Virus record (IMG/VR): IMGVR_UViG_3300037089_000776
Span: 1 to 33,856 of that record
Reading direction: 5' to 3' (one strand)
DNA length: 33,856 nucleotides
Source of the DNA: a virus
Shown here: positions 22,073 to 32,100 of the stretch, in pieces
How the letters are laid out: each line of letters opens with the position of its first letter
Position numbering within the stretch: the stretch's first letter is position 1
The notes under the pieces: generated by a model
Database searches by the model: none
Seen by the model: only the letters and a program-made list of their open reading frames with translations
What the model was told of the DNA's origin: nothing
Program-made: the position numbers and the translations under genes

Positions 22073-22374
22073 AATACATTGCCACTTTTTTTTAGAAATC
22101 CCAAAGTTTCTTCAATTTTTTGACATTCTTTAAAAAAATCTACCTGAATACTTATGGGCATATCGAACCATTCACCCTTTTTACGACAATGTTCATATTT
22201 TCTTTGCAATATTCTTTCAATTTTATCAGCATGTTCCGTATAATAAACTTCAATTAATTTTAACGGTGAAGAATTTCCTGTCTGCAATTGCTCAACCCTT
22301 TTAGAAGGATTTTTTGATACACCTATTTTATAATAACCTTCTTCCAATGATTGTATTAAATAAATATATTTCAT
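22066..22374 (-). CDS. T5orf172/MUG113-type GIY-YIG-like protein
   Basis: The 102-residue protein has YIYLIQS and YYKIGVSKNPSKRVEQLQTGN, followed by LIEVYY and a helix with ERILQRKYEHCRKKGEWFDM. This is the pattern of the T5orf172/MUG113 branch of GIY-YIG proteins: the YIG strand is YKIG, and R and E appear at the expected places. Such small proteins are found alone in phages and may be nucleases or DNA-binding factors. It starts three bases after the stop of the tail-tube-like gene. Its last codons (NVFI, then stop) also form a TGTATTTATA copy of the 10-mer motif. Confidence 0.82.
   Translation of the reverse strand: MKYIYLIQSLEEGYYKIGVSKNPSKRVEQLQTGNSSPLKLIEVYYTEHADKIERILQRKYEHCRKKGEWFDMPISIQVDFFKECQKIEETLGFLKKSGNVFI
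22069..22078 (-). promoter_or_regulatory. 10-mer-like TGTATTTATA at the end of the MUG113-type gene
   Basis: The minus strand reads TGTATTTATATAA across the last codons and stop of the upstream gene. It lies about 74 nt before the metallophosphoesterase ATG, further than the other copies, and beside the host-type promoter, so its use is doubtful. Confidence 0.3.
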
Positions 22375-22377
22375 TTA

Positions 22378-23175
22378 TCAATACGTAAGCGTACAATATA
22401 ATGGTTTGATAATCATTCTGGGTTTTTCAATTTCATCCGAACTATAATCACAATTTCCAAAATCAATACTAATAATTTCTTCAACAGCAATCTGCCATTT
22501 TTCAACTGCTACTCCTGTTGGGTCAAGCATCTGAATTTCAAATAAAAATAATGGTAATTGTTGTGGTTCAGTATATATTTTAAATTTTTCAACAAATTTT
22601 ATGAGATTAAATAATGCTTTTGATGAAGAATGTCCTACTGCATCTCTAAAAACAATTTTCATGTTTGACCATTTATTTTTAACATATTTAGGTCTCTCAA
22701 TTGATTCAGTATACCATAATTCAAGTTGAAATTCATCGGGAAATTTTACCAAAAAACGATTTTGACGCATTGGTTCATATTCAACTGGCAGTGTCTTTTT
22801 TTCTTCCATATAATAATTTAAATTAATTCCACGAATTGTTACTAAATCTTCTTTCAGAAGATACATTGCAAATTTTTCGCCCTTATTTAGTCTTTCAGAT
22901 ACTTCAGCAACACTAAATTCTTTAACACAATATGTATGTCCATCATAACGGAATATTGGTAGAGATGGCACAATTACATTATCATTTTTAACTAAAGATT
23001 TAATATTTTCTGGTAATTCGGTAATTTCAATTTTTTCATCAAAAGAGAATTGACTATTATATAAAAACATTGCTTCTTTATATTCATTTTTTGAAACACC
23101 AGAATTATTCTCACCCCAATAATTCTCAAATTTATTTTCATTTATTTTTTCCACGATTTTTATATTTTTAAACAT
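22378..23175 (-). CDS. Tail-tube-like virion protein with N-terminal extension
   Basis: The C-terminal half looks like the T4-type tail-tube family. Matching stretches are PMRQNRFLVKFPDEF, WSNMKIVFRDAVGHS, the hallmark FEIQMLDPTGVAVEKWQIA, then SIDFGNCDYSSDE and a final beta strand IKPLYCTLTY. Those proteins stack as rings that line the tail lumen. Residues 1 to about 130 are extra and do not match that family by eye (EKINENKFENYWGE, then FAMYLLKEDLVTIRGI). This may therefore be a baseplate or tube-capping paralogue instead of the main tube. Its ATG overlaps the last eight bases of the Vsr-like endonuclease gene. I am confident it is a virion protein and less sure of its exact position. Confidence 0.72.
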   Translation of the reverse strand: MFKNIKIVEKINENKFENYWGENNSGVSKNEYKEAMFLYNSQFSFDEKIEITELPENIKSLVKNDNVIVPSLPIFRYDGHTYCVKEFSVAEVSERLNKGEKFAMYLLKEDLVTIRGINLNYYMEEKKTLPVEYEPMRQNRFLVKFPDEFQLELWYTESIERPKYVKNKWSNMKIVFRDAVGHSSSKALFNLIKFVEKFKIYTEPQQLPLFLFEIQMLDPTGVAVEKWQIAVEEIISIDFGNCDYSSDEIEKPRMIIKPLYCTLTY

Positions 23176-24046
23176 TAATATAATTTTTTAAATATTCTTC
23201 AATATTTTTTATGATATATGGTATTCTAATCAATTGAATATTATTGTCTACACAATATTTATTTTTTAATTTATCGTTTTGTTTTGAATCAAGATATGTT
23301 TTTTGCGCTTGTTCGTCAGAACATCCCCTAAAATTAACTGGTTCGTAATGTTGTTTACCATCATATTCAATTAAAATATTTTCTATTGGAAGATAAAAAT
23401 CAAATGGCATTTTTTTATTATTCTTACAATTATCAAATCTTTTTTCTTTTTCAAAAATAATTTTATTTCTTTCTAAAAATTCTTTTATGATTTTTTCACC
23501 ATGAGATTCATTACAAAAAGGACACCAAATTCCATTTTTTATTGAAGATGGTACAGCTAACCATTCATGTCCTTTATTACATTCCCATTTTAATTTAGTG
23601 TATGAGTTAATATATTTATTACTTAAACATTTACCACTTCTTTTTATTGCAATTTCTTGCATTTCCTTGATTGTTGATGGCATTAAATTGACACATTTTG
23701 GACACCAATGACCTTGTTTAATTATATGTGGCGTTGCTTGCCATTCATGATTTTTACAACACTTCCATTTTAATTTAGTTTCGACATTAATATAAGTTTT
23801 ACTTAAACACTCACCGCCTCTTTTCGTTGCAATTTCTTGCATTTCTTCAATTGATAATTGCATCTTACCAGCACAGACTGGACACCAGCTTCCATTTATT
23901 ACAATACTTGGTGTTGTTAGCCACACATGACCCTTACTACATTTCCATATTAATTTAGTTATATAATTAACATAAATATCACTAAGACATTCACCATTTT
24001 TTTCTTTTGCAATTTCTTGCATTTTTTTTATTGTCAATTTTTCCAT
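23168..24046 (-). CDS. Vsr-like homing endonuclease with three zinc-ribbon repeats
   Basis: Three repeats of about 60 residues carry MQEIA, a C-x4-GHxW core and a closing WCPxC, which are probable zinc-binding DNA-recognition units. The C-terminal nuclease has FDFYLPIEN, LIEYDGKQHY and a closing NNIQLIRIPY. It matches the nuclease end of the gene at 6042-6926 closely in layout (FDFYLP, IEYDGKQH, LIRI). Enzymes of this type cut phage DNA at long sites and spread by repair. It is wedged without gaps between the RuvC-like gene (stop touches its ATG) and the tail-tube-like gene (8-base overlap), the sign of a clean insertion between essential genes. Confidence 0.85.
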   Translation of the reverse strand: MEKLTIKKMQEIAKEKNGECLSDIYVNYITKLIWKCSKGHVWLTTPSIVINGSWCPVCAGKMQLSIEEMQEIATKRGGECLSKTYINVETKLKWKCCKNHEWQATPHIIKQGHWCPKCVNLMPSTIKEMQEIAIKRSGKCLSNKYINSYTKLKWECNKGHEWLAVPSSIKNGIWCPFCNESHGEKIIKEFLERNKIIFEKEKRFDNCKNNKKMPFDFYLPIENILIEYDGKQHYEPVNFRGCSDEQAQKTYLDSKQNDKLKNKYCVDNNIQLIRIPYIIKNIEEYLKNYINV

Positions 24047-24706
24047 TTATATTGATAAATATCTTTTTTTCCACATTTCTTTAGTAATAATACCCAATGT
24101 AATTAAACCCGCAATACCAACCACAAAGCTATCAGCCATATCAAAATTCATATCTTTGGGTGTTCCATCCTTCTTATAAAACCATTCAATTTCTTTTTCT
24201 AATTTAGCAACTTTTTTCCAAATATATAATTTTTTTTCATCACGATATTCTGGTGGAAAAGAAAGTGTTTCAATTGTTTCCATTTCACCAGTTTTTTTAT
24301 TTTTCTTATTTGAAGTATGAACTAAATTTATAAAAAATAATTTTCTTGAATCATATACATTTATTTTTTTTGGATAAATGTTAAAAACTTTATATAAAAT
24401 ATAAGAACAAATTCCATTAAATTCATAAAGCATTGATACTGTATTAGAATTATTGCTTCCACCTAAAGGTTTCTCAACTACAATATGTATTATTTCACCA
24501 TTAAGTTCATTTAATACACGTTCTTTATATTCTTCAATATATTTTCTGAAAATTTCAGCCTTATATATACTCCTGTTCTCAACAGATGTTTCTTTATCGG
24601 TTTTTAAGGCTAAATGTTTTAACTCAATTAATTTACCCTTTTCATCCCATAATGCACTACCAATATTTGTAGTACTTACATCTAACGACCAAATATACTT
24701 TTCCAT
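24047..24706 (-). CDS. RuvC-like Holliday-junction resolvase
   Basis: The 219-residue protein has the RNase H-fold acidic sites of phage and pox-type RuvC resolvases: SLDVSTTNIG (D9), HIVVEKPLGG (E78) and NFDMADSFVVG (D189 and D192) near the C-terminus. Such enzymes cut branched DNA so that concatemers can be packaged and recombination intermediates resolved. It is 219 residues, slightly longer than bacterial RuvC, with a lysine-rich insert around residues 130-145. It is preceded by the RHH-protein gene two bases upstream and followed directly by a mobile endonuclease gene. All four acidic residues are present, so it should be active. Confidence 0.88.
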   Translation of the reverse strand: MEKYIWSLDVSTTNIGSALWDEKGKLIELKHLALKTDKETSVENRSIYKAEIFRKYIEEYKERVLNELNGEIIHIVVEKPLGGSNNSNTVSMLYEFNGICSYILYKVFNIYPKKINVYDSRKLFFINLVHTSNKKNKKTGEMETIETLSFPPEYRDEKKLYIWKKVAKLEKEIEWFYKKDGTPKDMNFDMADSFVVGIAGLITLGIITKEMWKKRYLSI

Positions 24707-24708
24707 AG

Positions 24709-24972
24709 TTACTCTATTTTTATCTGTTCACCAGTAACTCTGTTAGTAATTATGGTACGTTCTTTCAAATCATCAATCATTTTTTGAAGACTTTTTGGGT
24801 CATGAAGATATAACCTTATTAAATCTTCAATAACACCACCAATTTTCATGCTCTTTCCTTTGCAAAGAGATTTAAACCTATTATGGAGTTGTCCATCAAT
24901 TATAATAGATTTTGGCTTAGTTCCATTGATATTAATTACTTTATCCATGTATGTATTATAAAATTTATCCAT
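24709..24972 (-). CDS. Ribbon-helix-helix-like DNA-binding protein
   Basis: The 87-residue protein has a strand (KSIIIDGQLHNRFKSL) followed by two helices (KIGGVIEDLIRLYLHDP, then SLQKMIDDLKERT). This is the plan of MetJ/Arc-type RHH proteins, which bind DNA as dimers through the strand. A repressor role for its own unit is possible. The ATG at 24972 is only 8 nt after the 10-mer motif. A second ATG at 24948 (MDKVININGT) would give a more usual distance of 32 nt, so the true start may be there. The RuvC-like gene follows after two bases. The fold is judged by eye only. Confidence 0.68.
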   Translation of the reverse strand: MDKFYNTYMDKVININGTKPKSIIIDGQLHNRFKSLCKGKSMKIGGVIEDLIRLYLHDPKSLQKMIDDLKERTIITNRVTGEQIKIE

Positions 24973-24980
24973 TATTTTAT

Positions 24981-24990
24981 AATAAATACT
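24981..24990 (-). promoter_or_regulatory. 10-mer motif AGTATTTATT before the RHH gene
   Basis: The motif lies 8 nt before the first ATG (24972) and 32 nt before the second (24948), in the 56-base gap after the 25029-25757 gene. It would drive the RHH, RuvC-like, endonuclease and tail-tube-like genes. Confidence 0.55.
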
Positions 24991-25028
24991 AAGAAATTAT
25001 AAAAAAATATAAAATGTATGTTTATTTT

Positions 25029-25757
25029 TTAAAAATCAATTGCAAATTGAATTGTTCGAGAAATATTTGCATTTTTTAATACGGGGTCATTAAATTTACC
25101 AATTGCAACAAGATTATTATTGCCATCATATAATCCAACCTCAGTTATTGATACAGATAATATATCCGGACTCCAAGTAGCATTGGTTGATGAATTATAT
25201 TGACCCAGTGGTAATGGAATTGAAAGATTTGTCGGAAAAACATCAGCATGAATATCTGTACTGACATTACCCAAAAAATATATTTCATCACCAAAAGATA
25301 GTTGACCTGGCAATATCGGATAATTCAAATATGTTAAATTATAAAATTGATAAGTATTATAATTCATTAATGGAACTTTGAATACCACACTCATTAAATT
25401 AGCTGGTGTTAATATAAATGTACTACCTGTTGTATAACCAGTAACCTGATTAGTAACATTTACAATTCTCCACTGGTCTGGAAGCGGCTTTACATCAGAT
25501 AAATTAGCATATGGAGAATTATCAATTAATTGTAATATAATATATATTTGATTTGCGGTATATCCAGTACCACCACCTACATTAGTACTTAAGAATTTAA
25601 AATCATCAATATCAATAAAATTAAGTCTTAATTCCTCATTATTCGGATTAGTAGTATCTATTACAAATGATTGTATATAGTTACAGTGAACAGCTTCAGT
25701 ATAACCCGAAGCAGGAACTAAAATGTATGTACTAAAAATTGTAAAACCGTTTGCCAT
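25029..25757 (-). CDS. Beta-rich virion protein, probably baseplate-associated
   Basis: The 242-residue protein is rich in beta strands, Asn, Thr and aromatic residues and has no charged low-complexity stretches. It includes FRLNF-like strands (observed ELRLNFIDIDDFKFL) and a central YNTYQFYNLTYLNYPILP. It ends SITEVGLYDGNNNLVAIG, then NISRTIQFAIDF. That closing pattern of a Gly-Leu-Tyr-Asp loop with a final strand recurs in phage baseplate and tail-fibre-attachment proteins. It follows the 1090-residue gene by 23 bases and is the last gene of the big structural unit. I do not know the exact family. Confidence 0.68.
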   Translation of the reverse strand: MANGFTIFSTYILVPASGYTEAVHCNYIQSFVIDTTNPNNEELRLNFIDIDDFKFLSTNVGGGTGYTANQIYIILQLIDNSPYANLSDVKPLPDQWRIVNVTNQVTGYTTGSTFILTPANLMSVVFKVPLMNYNTYQFYNLTYLNYPILPGQLSFGDEIYFLGNVSTDIHADVFPTNLSIPLPLGQYNSSTNATWSPDILSVSITEVGLYDGNNNLVAIGKFNDPVLKNANISRTIQFAIDF

Positions 25758-25780
25758 TATTATTAATTTATTTAATCATT

Positions 25781-28700
25781 TTATGGTATTGAAAATGTAC
25801 TAACACTTGGACTACCTATAGTTGGAACAATACCCACACTACTTGAAGAGTTAGGTAATGCAACTATGTTAAAACAGTTACATCCACCATGACAAGAAGT
25901 ACTATAATTACAGTAACAAATTGCATCACCGGAATTTATGGTAATTGTTGCATGACACATAGGTTGACATACATTAGGTGGATTAGTATTACATATTGTA
26001 CAGAATATTGAACTATTACGACAGAATTGAACATCTGAAATTGCTGCAGGTCCTGAACCACAATAACATGTTCTGAATGCAAATCCAGCACATATTGCAA
26101 CACATTGACCAGCACTTAATGCAGGTGTATAACAAATACGTCCCTGTACATTGCAATCAAACGAACTTGTATTACATGAAGTTTGAGATATTGTTAAAGT
26201 AATTGCTTTAGGAGTAATGCTTATTTCAGTACCATAAGATGTACCAATACTATTTGTTGCATATGCACGAATATAATAAGTAGTACCAGCTATTAATCCT
26301 GTTATATTACTTGAATATGAACCATTTCCACTACCATCAACAGTTTTGGTTGATAATACTACGGTTGGATTATGTGAAATATCCCATACAACACCACGAG
26401 CAGTAACTACAGCAGGAATACCCTGATTAAGTACATTACCACCAGTTGTTGCAGTAGTTAATGTCCAATCACTTATTGCTGTTGTGCTAACTGTTGGCAA
26501 TGATTCTGTCTGGAAAAATACTTCATTACCATAAGAAATATTAACACTATTAATTGCATAAGCACGAACATAATAACCTGTACCAGTATATAATCCTACT
26601 AATGCACTTGTAAATACTCCCGGTCCTGAAGCATCAACTGCTATACCTAAATTAAAACCTATTGTTGGACCTGAAATTGTACTCCACACAATACCACGTT
26701 GAGTTACTGGTGAACTACCTTCATTGGTTACTTCACCACCTGATGTTGCAGTATTTGTTCCAATTGGACTTACTGGAGAAGTAGTAATTGTAGGTGCTGT
26801 AGGTACTAAAACATTTGTTGTAAATGCACTGTCTGCACCATAAGCAGTTCCTACACTGTTTGTTGCATAAGCACGAACATGATATAAAGTACTTGGAGTT
26901 AATCCAACTATTGAACTTACAAATATTCCTAATCCTGAACTATCAGTAGTATGACTACCGCCTATTGTTGGATTTAATGATGTACTGTAAGCAACTCCAC
27001 GAGAAGTGACAGATGCTCCACCATCAAGAGTGACATTACCACCACCAGTTGCAGATATTTGTCCAATACCACTTATTGTTGTAGTTGTAACAGTTGGTAT
27101 TACTGCAGGAGCAAATGCTGTATGTTCTGTTTGTGTAGCACCATTATATTGTACAAAATCTACTTGTATCCATGCACGATATTCATAAGTTGTATTTGCT
27201 GCCAAACCAGTTATATTGCTTGAAAAAGCACCTCCACTTGGACCAGTATTTGGTGGCAATGGTGAGAATAGCCATGTACTATCACCAAGTACTCTATATT
27301 GCATAGCATAATATTGATAAGGTGGATTTGTAGCACCTGACCATACATCTGTAGGTATAGAACTTCCACCCGTACCAATAATTGAATTATATGTTACTGA
27401 AGCTGCAACTACTGTTTGAACACTTGGTGTTGCCAAAGTTGTAGCAGTTAATTGATTTCCATTTGTTGTACCCGTACCTGCAATAAAAATTGCTTTATAT
27501 AAATATGTCGTATTTGGTAACAAACCAGTTATTACCATAGTATACTGAGGTACAATCAATGTTCCAAGAACTGTTTGTTTAGTCCAGCCAGTTGCACCTA
27601 TTGCTCTATATTGTACACCATATTCTGTAATATTTCCAAAATTACTAATGTCAAATCCACCAGTTGTAATTTTTTGGAATTCTTTTGGAGTCATAAATTC
27701 GGCAGTTGTTTTTCCTGTTACTATTATTATAGGTTCAGGAGGTGGAATACAACCACTACCAGTACTTGTATTAGCAATAAAATCAGGAAGTGTCCATGAC
27801 CTATTTGCTTTATAGGACATAGCAAATAATAATTCTTGGTCTTCGATTACAAATATTTTTAAATCAGTAAATTGTTTACCAACAATATTACCATACGGGT
27901 CAGCCAAATCATAATATTGTAAATCCAAAGACCTTGTTGCACCTGTTAACAATTTAACATCACCAAATGCACTTAATATAACACCTAATGTTTTACCTGT
28001 AGATTTATGCCACATTATTGTAGGAATATTCAATCTCGGAGTTCTTAAATAAAAACCTTCACCATAAACATTTGCAGGAGAATCATTAGTATAATGAATT
28101 ACACCTAATTTTTTTAAAACTGGTGCTTGATTTTGAATATAAGAAACAAAACCACCATATGGAGCAGTATTGAATTGTCCATATGTTATATTTCCTGATT
28201 GAACACCAGCAATTTCTTCAGTAAATATGATTGACATATTCCAATATGGAAATATTATCGTAGGACACTGACTATTTTGAAAAAAATCAATAACACTTTC
28301 ATCAAGATAATCAGTTGCACTCATATTAAATATTGTATCACCACTGAAATTAATAAAATTATATAAAACCATAGCACCTGCCACAGCAGTTGGAGTAAAA
28401 CCACTGAAATTTGGTAAATTTCTATCAACAGTAATAATCACATTATTAGTAGCTAAAGTACCGCCAGTAATGCTAACAATTTTATAAATTAAAAATGGTG
28501 TGGGATATGATTTAGATGTTGTATATCCCGTTGTATTTGCAGTTAATGTCCATTTAACAAGTAACAAATCATCAATCGTAGGTTCTGCACCGCTTGTACC
28601 ATATGTTGGTGCTTTTTTCAGATAAATGGTTTTATTATTGGCAGTTGTCATTCCTGACATATAAATCATTGCATCCGGTTGTTTTATATGATTACTATCA

Positions 28701-29053
28701 ACAATAAAAGTAAATCCTGTTGAAGTACCTGTTGTCGGTTGAAAAAAACCAACCTCTTCTGCAGTATTTGTAACTATATATGTTGAAGCCGGAATACTTG
28801 GAATTACATTGAATGGAGTACCTGATAAATTTTGAGGAACATAAGATATAATATTTGGATTTACGTCTACGGGTCTTAATATTTTAGCATTGAAAGCATC
28901 CAAACCCGTTTCACTATTAAAAATATAATTTATTTCACTATCACCAATGGCAAAATATTTAAAAGTCAAATTACCTGTAGATAATAATTCTCTACCACAT
29001 GTGGTTAATCTGATGTTTAAAACAACAGGGTCTTTTTTATCAATGAATGCCAT
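25781..29053 (-). CDS. Giant baseplate/fibre protein with five FN3-like repeats and Cys-rich C-terminus
   Basis: This is a 1090-residue virion protein. Residues 1 to about 440 begin MAFIDKKDPVVLNI and LLSTGNLTFKYFAIGDSE, a start I associate with structural proteins of Bacteroidota-infecting large phages. Residues 443-950 hold five FN3-like repeats of about 100 residues. The last three have the Bacteroidota pattern TGGxVxxxG, VTxRGVxWS and YxVRAYAxNSxGxxYG. Residues 951-1090 form a terminal domain with 17 cysteines (ICYTPALSAGQC, CYCNYSTSCHGGCNC) resembling the end of the neighbouring 1520-residue protein. The FN3 part may contact host glycans or space the tip outwards, and the Cys domain is likely a stabilised tip. 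A 10-mer motif lies 14 nt before the ATG. Confidence 0.85.
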   Translation of the reverse strand: MAFIDKKDPVVLNIRLTTCGRELLSTGNLTFKYFAIGDSEINYIFNSETGLDAFNAKILRPVDVNPNIISYVPQNLSGTPFNVIPSIPASTYIVTNTAEEVGFFQPTTGTSTGFTFIVDSNHIKQPDAMIYMSGMTTANNKTIYLKKAPTYGTSGAEPTIDDLLLVKWTLTANTTGYTTSKSYPTPFLIYKIVSITGGTLATNNVIITVDRNLPNFSGFTPTAVAGAMVLYNFINFSGDTIFNMSATDYLDESVIDFFQNSQCPTIIFPYWNMSIIFTEEIAGVQSGNITYGQFNTAPYGGFVSYIQNQAPVLKKLGVIHYTNDSPANVYGEGFYLRTPRLNIPTIMWHKSTGKTLGVILSAFGDVKLLTGATRSLDLQYYDLADPYGNIVGKQFTDLKIFVIEDQELLFAMSYKANRSWTLPDFIANTSTGSGCIPPPEPIIIVTGKTTAEFMTPKEFQKITTGGFDISNFGNITEYGVQYRAIGATGWTKQTVLGTLIVPQYTMVITGLLPNTTYLYKAIFIAGTGTTNGNQLTATTLATPSVQTVVAASVTYNSIIGTGGSSIPTDVWSGATNPPYQYYAMQYRVLGDSTWLFSPLPPNTGPSGGAFSSNITGLAANTTYEYRAWIQVDFVQYNGATQTEHTAFAPAVIPTVTTTTISGIGQISATGGGNVTLDGGASVTSRGVAYSTSLNPTIGGSHTTDSSGLGIFVSSIVGLTPSTLYHVRAYATNSVGTAYGADSAFTTNVLVPTAPTITTSPVSPIGTNTATSGGEVTNEGSSPVTQRGIVWSTISGPTIGFNLGIAVDASGPGVFTSALVGLYTGTGYYVRAYAINSVNISYGNEVFFQTESLPTVSTTAISDWTLTTATTGGNVLNQGIPAVVTARGVVWDISHNPTVVLSTKTVDGSGNGSYSSNITGLIAGTTYYIRAYATNSIGTSYGTEISITPKAITLTISQTSCNTSSFDCNVQGRICYTPALSAGQCVAICAGFAFRTCYCGSGPAAISDVQFCRNSSIFCTICNTNPPNVCQPMCHATITINSGDAICYCNYSTSCHGGCNCFNIVALPNSSSSVGIVPTIGSPSVSTFSIP

Positions 29054-29067
29054 TTAAATAATTTATT

Positions 29068-29077
29068 TATAAATACT
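29068..29077 (-). promoter_or_regulatory. 10-mer motif AGTATTTATA before the 1090-residue gene
   Basis: A perfect copy lies 14 nt before the ATG at 29053, in the 57-base gap after the 1520-residue gene. It would also serve the 242-residue gene behind it. Confidence 0.6.
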
Positions 29078-29110
29078 ATTATATAATTTTTCTTTTAACA
29101 TAATTTTATA

Positions 29111-32100
29111 TTAACCAACTACCAAAAATTCAGCACCACCTCCACTAACTGTAATATTTGAACTGCTGCCCATTGATGATATTCCAATATAACTACATGT
29201 ACCACAAGCACAACAACTATTTGATGCGACTTGATTAAAATAACACAATTTTTCATTTTGATGTATTGTAACACTTAATGAATATTGTCCACAACATCTT
29301 GCTGGTGGACCTGATGACGGTGAATTAGTTATAAAAGGTGATGGACTTACAATATGCCATATTCCACCCACACAACAATAAATAGTTGTTATGTTTTGAC
29401 CACCAGTTGGGTTACAAGCAAATACTAAGTGTGATATATTAAAATTTACTGTAATACATTGACTTGTACTTAATGCTGGATTTGGATATATAGTACCGTT
29501 ACTTTGTTGTCCTGGACCTGTACCATTATGATTAGTTCTAACAAGTGGAACATAAATATTTGGTAATGGTAATGTTTGTATTGTTTGAACCACACCATAT
29601 CCCACACCCACACTATTCTTTGCAAATGCCCTGTAATATGTTGTAGTATTTGGTGAAAGACCAATAATTGATTTAGTAAATGTTATGCCCGTTGTACCTA
29701 TTGTACTTGTGAATACTTTACTTACTGTTGGTACATTACTGTATATTAAGTTTGTACTACTTCCATAGAATGCGTCTTGTGTATACAATACGCCATACTC
29801 AGTAGCCAAGACACCACCATCATCAGTCATAGCACTATTATTTATGGTAAAGCCAGTTGTTGTTATGGCTGTACCTGTACCAGTAGTAACTGTTGGTACA
29901 AATGTTGGTGTTGGTTGTGTTGTTGTTGTTAAAATTGTACCTCTGTATGGTAAACCACCAATAACCATATATGCACGATAATCATATGTGGTATTTGGAT
30001 TCAAACCATTGATTGTGGTTGTGAAATTATTAATTCCAAGCGGTCCGGTTAATGGTATTGATGGGAATAATTGCCATGTACCCGAAGGTGATGTTCTGAA
30101 TTCCATTGCATAATTTTGAATTAATGCAAATTCAACAATATTAATACCACCAGTACTATTGATTGAATTTATTCCTGTACTTATTGCAGGTTGTGTTTCA
30201 ATAAATGGTACAATTGGCGATGCTAATGTTGTTATTTGTAAAGTATTTCCGGTATATCCATATATTCCAACTTGTACAAATGCTCTATATTGATATGAAG
30301 TATTTACTGATAAACCAGTTAAACTTGTAGTGAAATGATTTGCAGAAAGTGCACCATTAAAAGTTATTTGATTCCAATTTCCTGTTATTCCTGTTCTGAA
30401 TTGCATACCATATTGAGTAAGTAAATTAAAATTAGTTATAGCATTTCCACCAGTATTATTGATACTTCCGACTGCTGAAGTACCACTTATAGTATTTACA
30501 AATAATGTTGGCGGTGTTGGATGTGGAGCATCTTGTGCTATCCAGAATACGCTACCATCATCACCTAAATATTGTAACGGAATCCTGTTATTTGAAAAAA
30601 CGTTAACACCTCTTAAATACATGAATTTTTGTTTAGTAAAAAGAGTGTTTCTGATTAATAAACCACCTTGTTTTAAAATAATTGTAGCGGGTAATAATTC
30701 ATCAACAAACTTTTGAAAAAATGCATTATATTTACTCAGGAAAGGATATAAATTTGCAAAAGTATAACCATTTGAATGTAATGGGTCTGTAATAGGCAAT
30801 AAACCTCTATCAAGATATTGTAAATAAATTTTTAATAATGCCGGATACCAACCACCTTTAAAATCTGATATTGTTTTTCTTGTTCTTACATTTATTAATC
30901 TTTGTTGAAGTAAATCAATAAATTCCAAAAATGATAATTTACTTATATCACCAAGACCATAAGTATCTGATACTATTGGAGTAAAAAATGAACTTAATGC
31001 AACAAGATAATAAGCACTGATAATACTGCCATATACAATACCTTTCGGTAAGAAAATTTCATATGGATTTAATGCATTGACATTATAATCTTTGAAAGGT
31101 TCTAATGCAATACCATCTACCAACATTTTAACATCAGCAGCACTATTTGCTTTATAATTAAGTTTATATACATATTTATTTGCACTGTTATTAAAATATA
31201 TTTTACCTGAATTGAAACTATCTACTCTCACAATTTCACTACGGGCATTAATACTGTTACTACCAATAACTTGAACATAAGTTACTTGTATATAGGGATT
31301 GGTTGCCAGATATGCAATGAATGTAGGATTTTGAATAATAATATTATTTGAACCACCCACTGAATTAGCGGGGTCAAGAACATAGTCAGCAATGAATTGT
31401 GGAGTACCTTTAGTAAGTGCAATACCATTTACCGTTACTTGTATATCTCCACGTGGATAACTTGGTAATGGAATTATTGTTCCCAATATATTTGCTTTAA
31501 TTCTTGTAACAATATATTGAACAGTAATACCACTGACAGGATAGGTATTACCGGAATAAATAAACGTTGCTTCAATTACATCTCTACGATTACCTGAATT
31601 TATAGCATTAGCCGTTAATAATGTGAATGTATTGCCTGAAACACTATAATCAGCTTTTATTAATTCTGTATATGTTCCACCCGTTCCACCACTAAATTCT
31701 TTTGGACCATTTAAAAGAATACCATTATAACGAACTTCAAGTGTGCCCTGAGTTTTATTATATGGTGTTGGAAGTGTAAATGTATTTTGTGTACCAGTAT
31801 AACCCAAAGAAATATTAACATATGAGAATGGTAAAGTATATCCGGTTGAATTTATTGCAAAATCTTTTAAAACATAATCATATACATCATATTCAATACC
31901 TTGTGCAGTATCAAGTGCTACATCAACTTCTTTGGTATTTAATACTAATTTACTATCTAATTGAAAATATTGTGGTGTATCGTAATGAACTCTTGTAATC
32001 TCACCTGCCTGAACCCATGATTTTTTATTATCAACTGTTTGCATTAAACTAAATCCGGCATTACGGAAATTATTCATATATGCCTGTCCGCTATCAGTAT

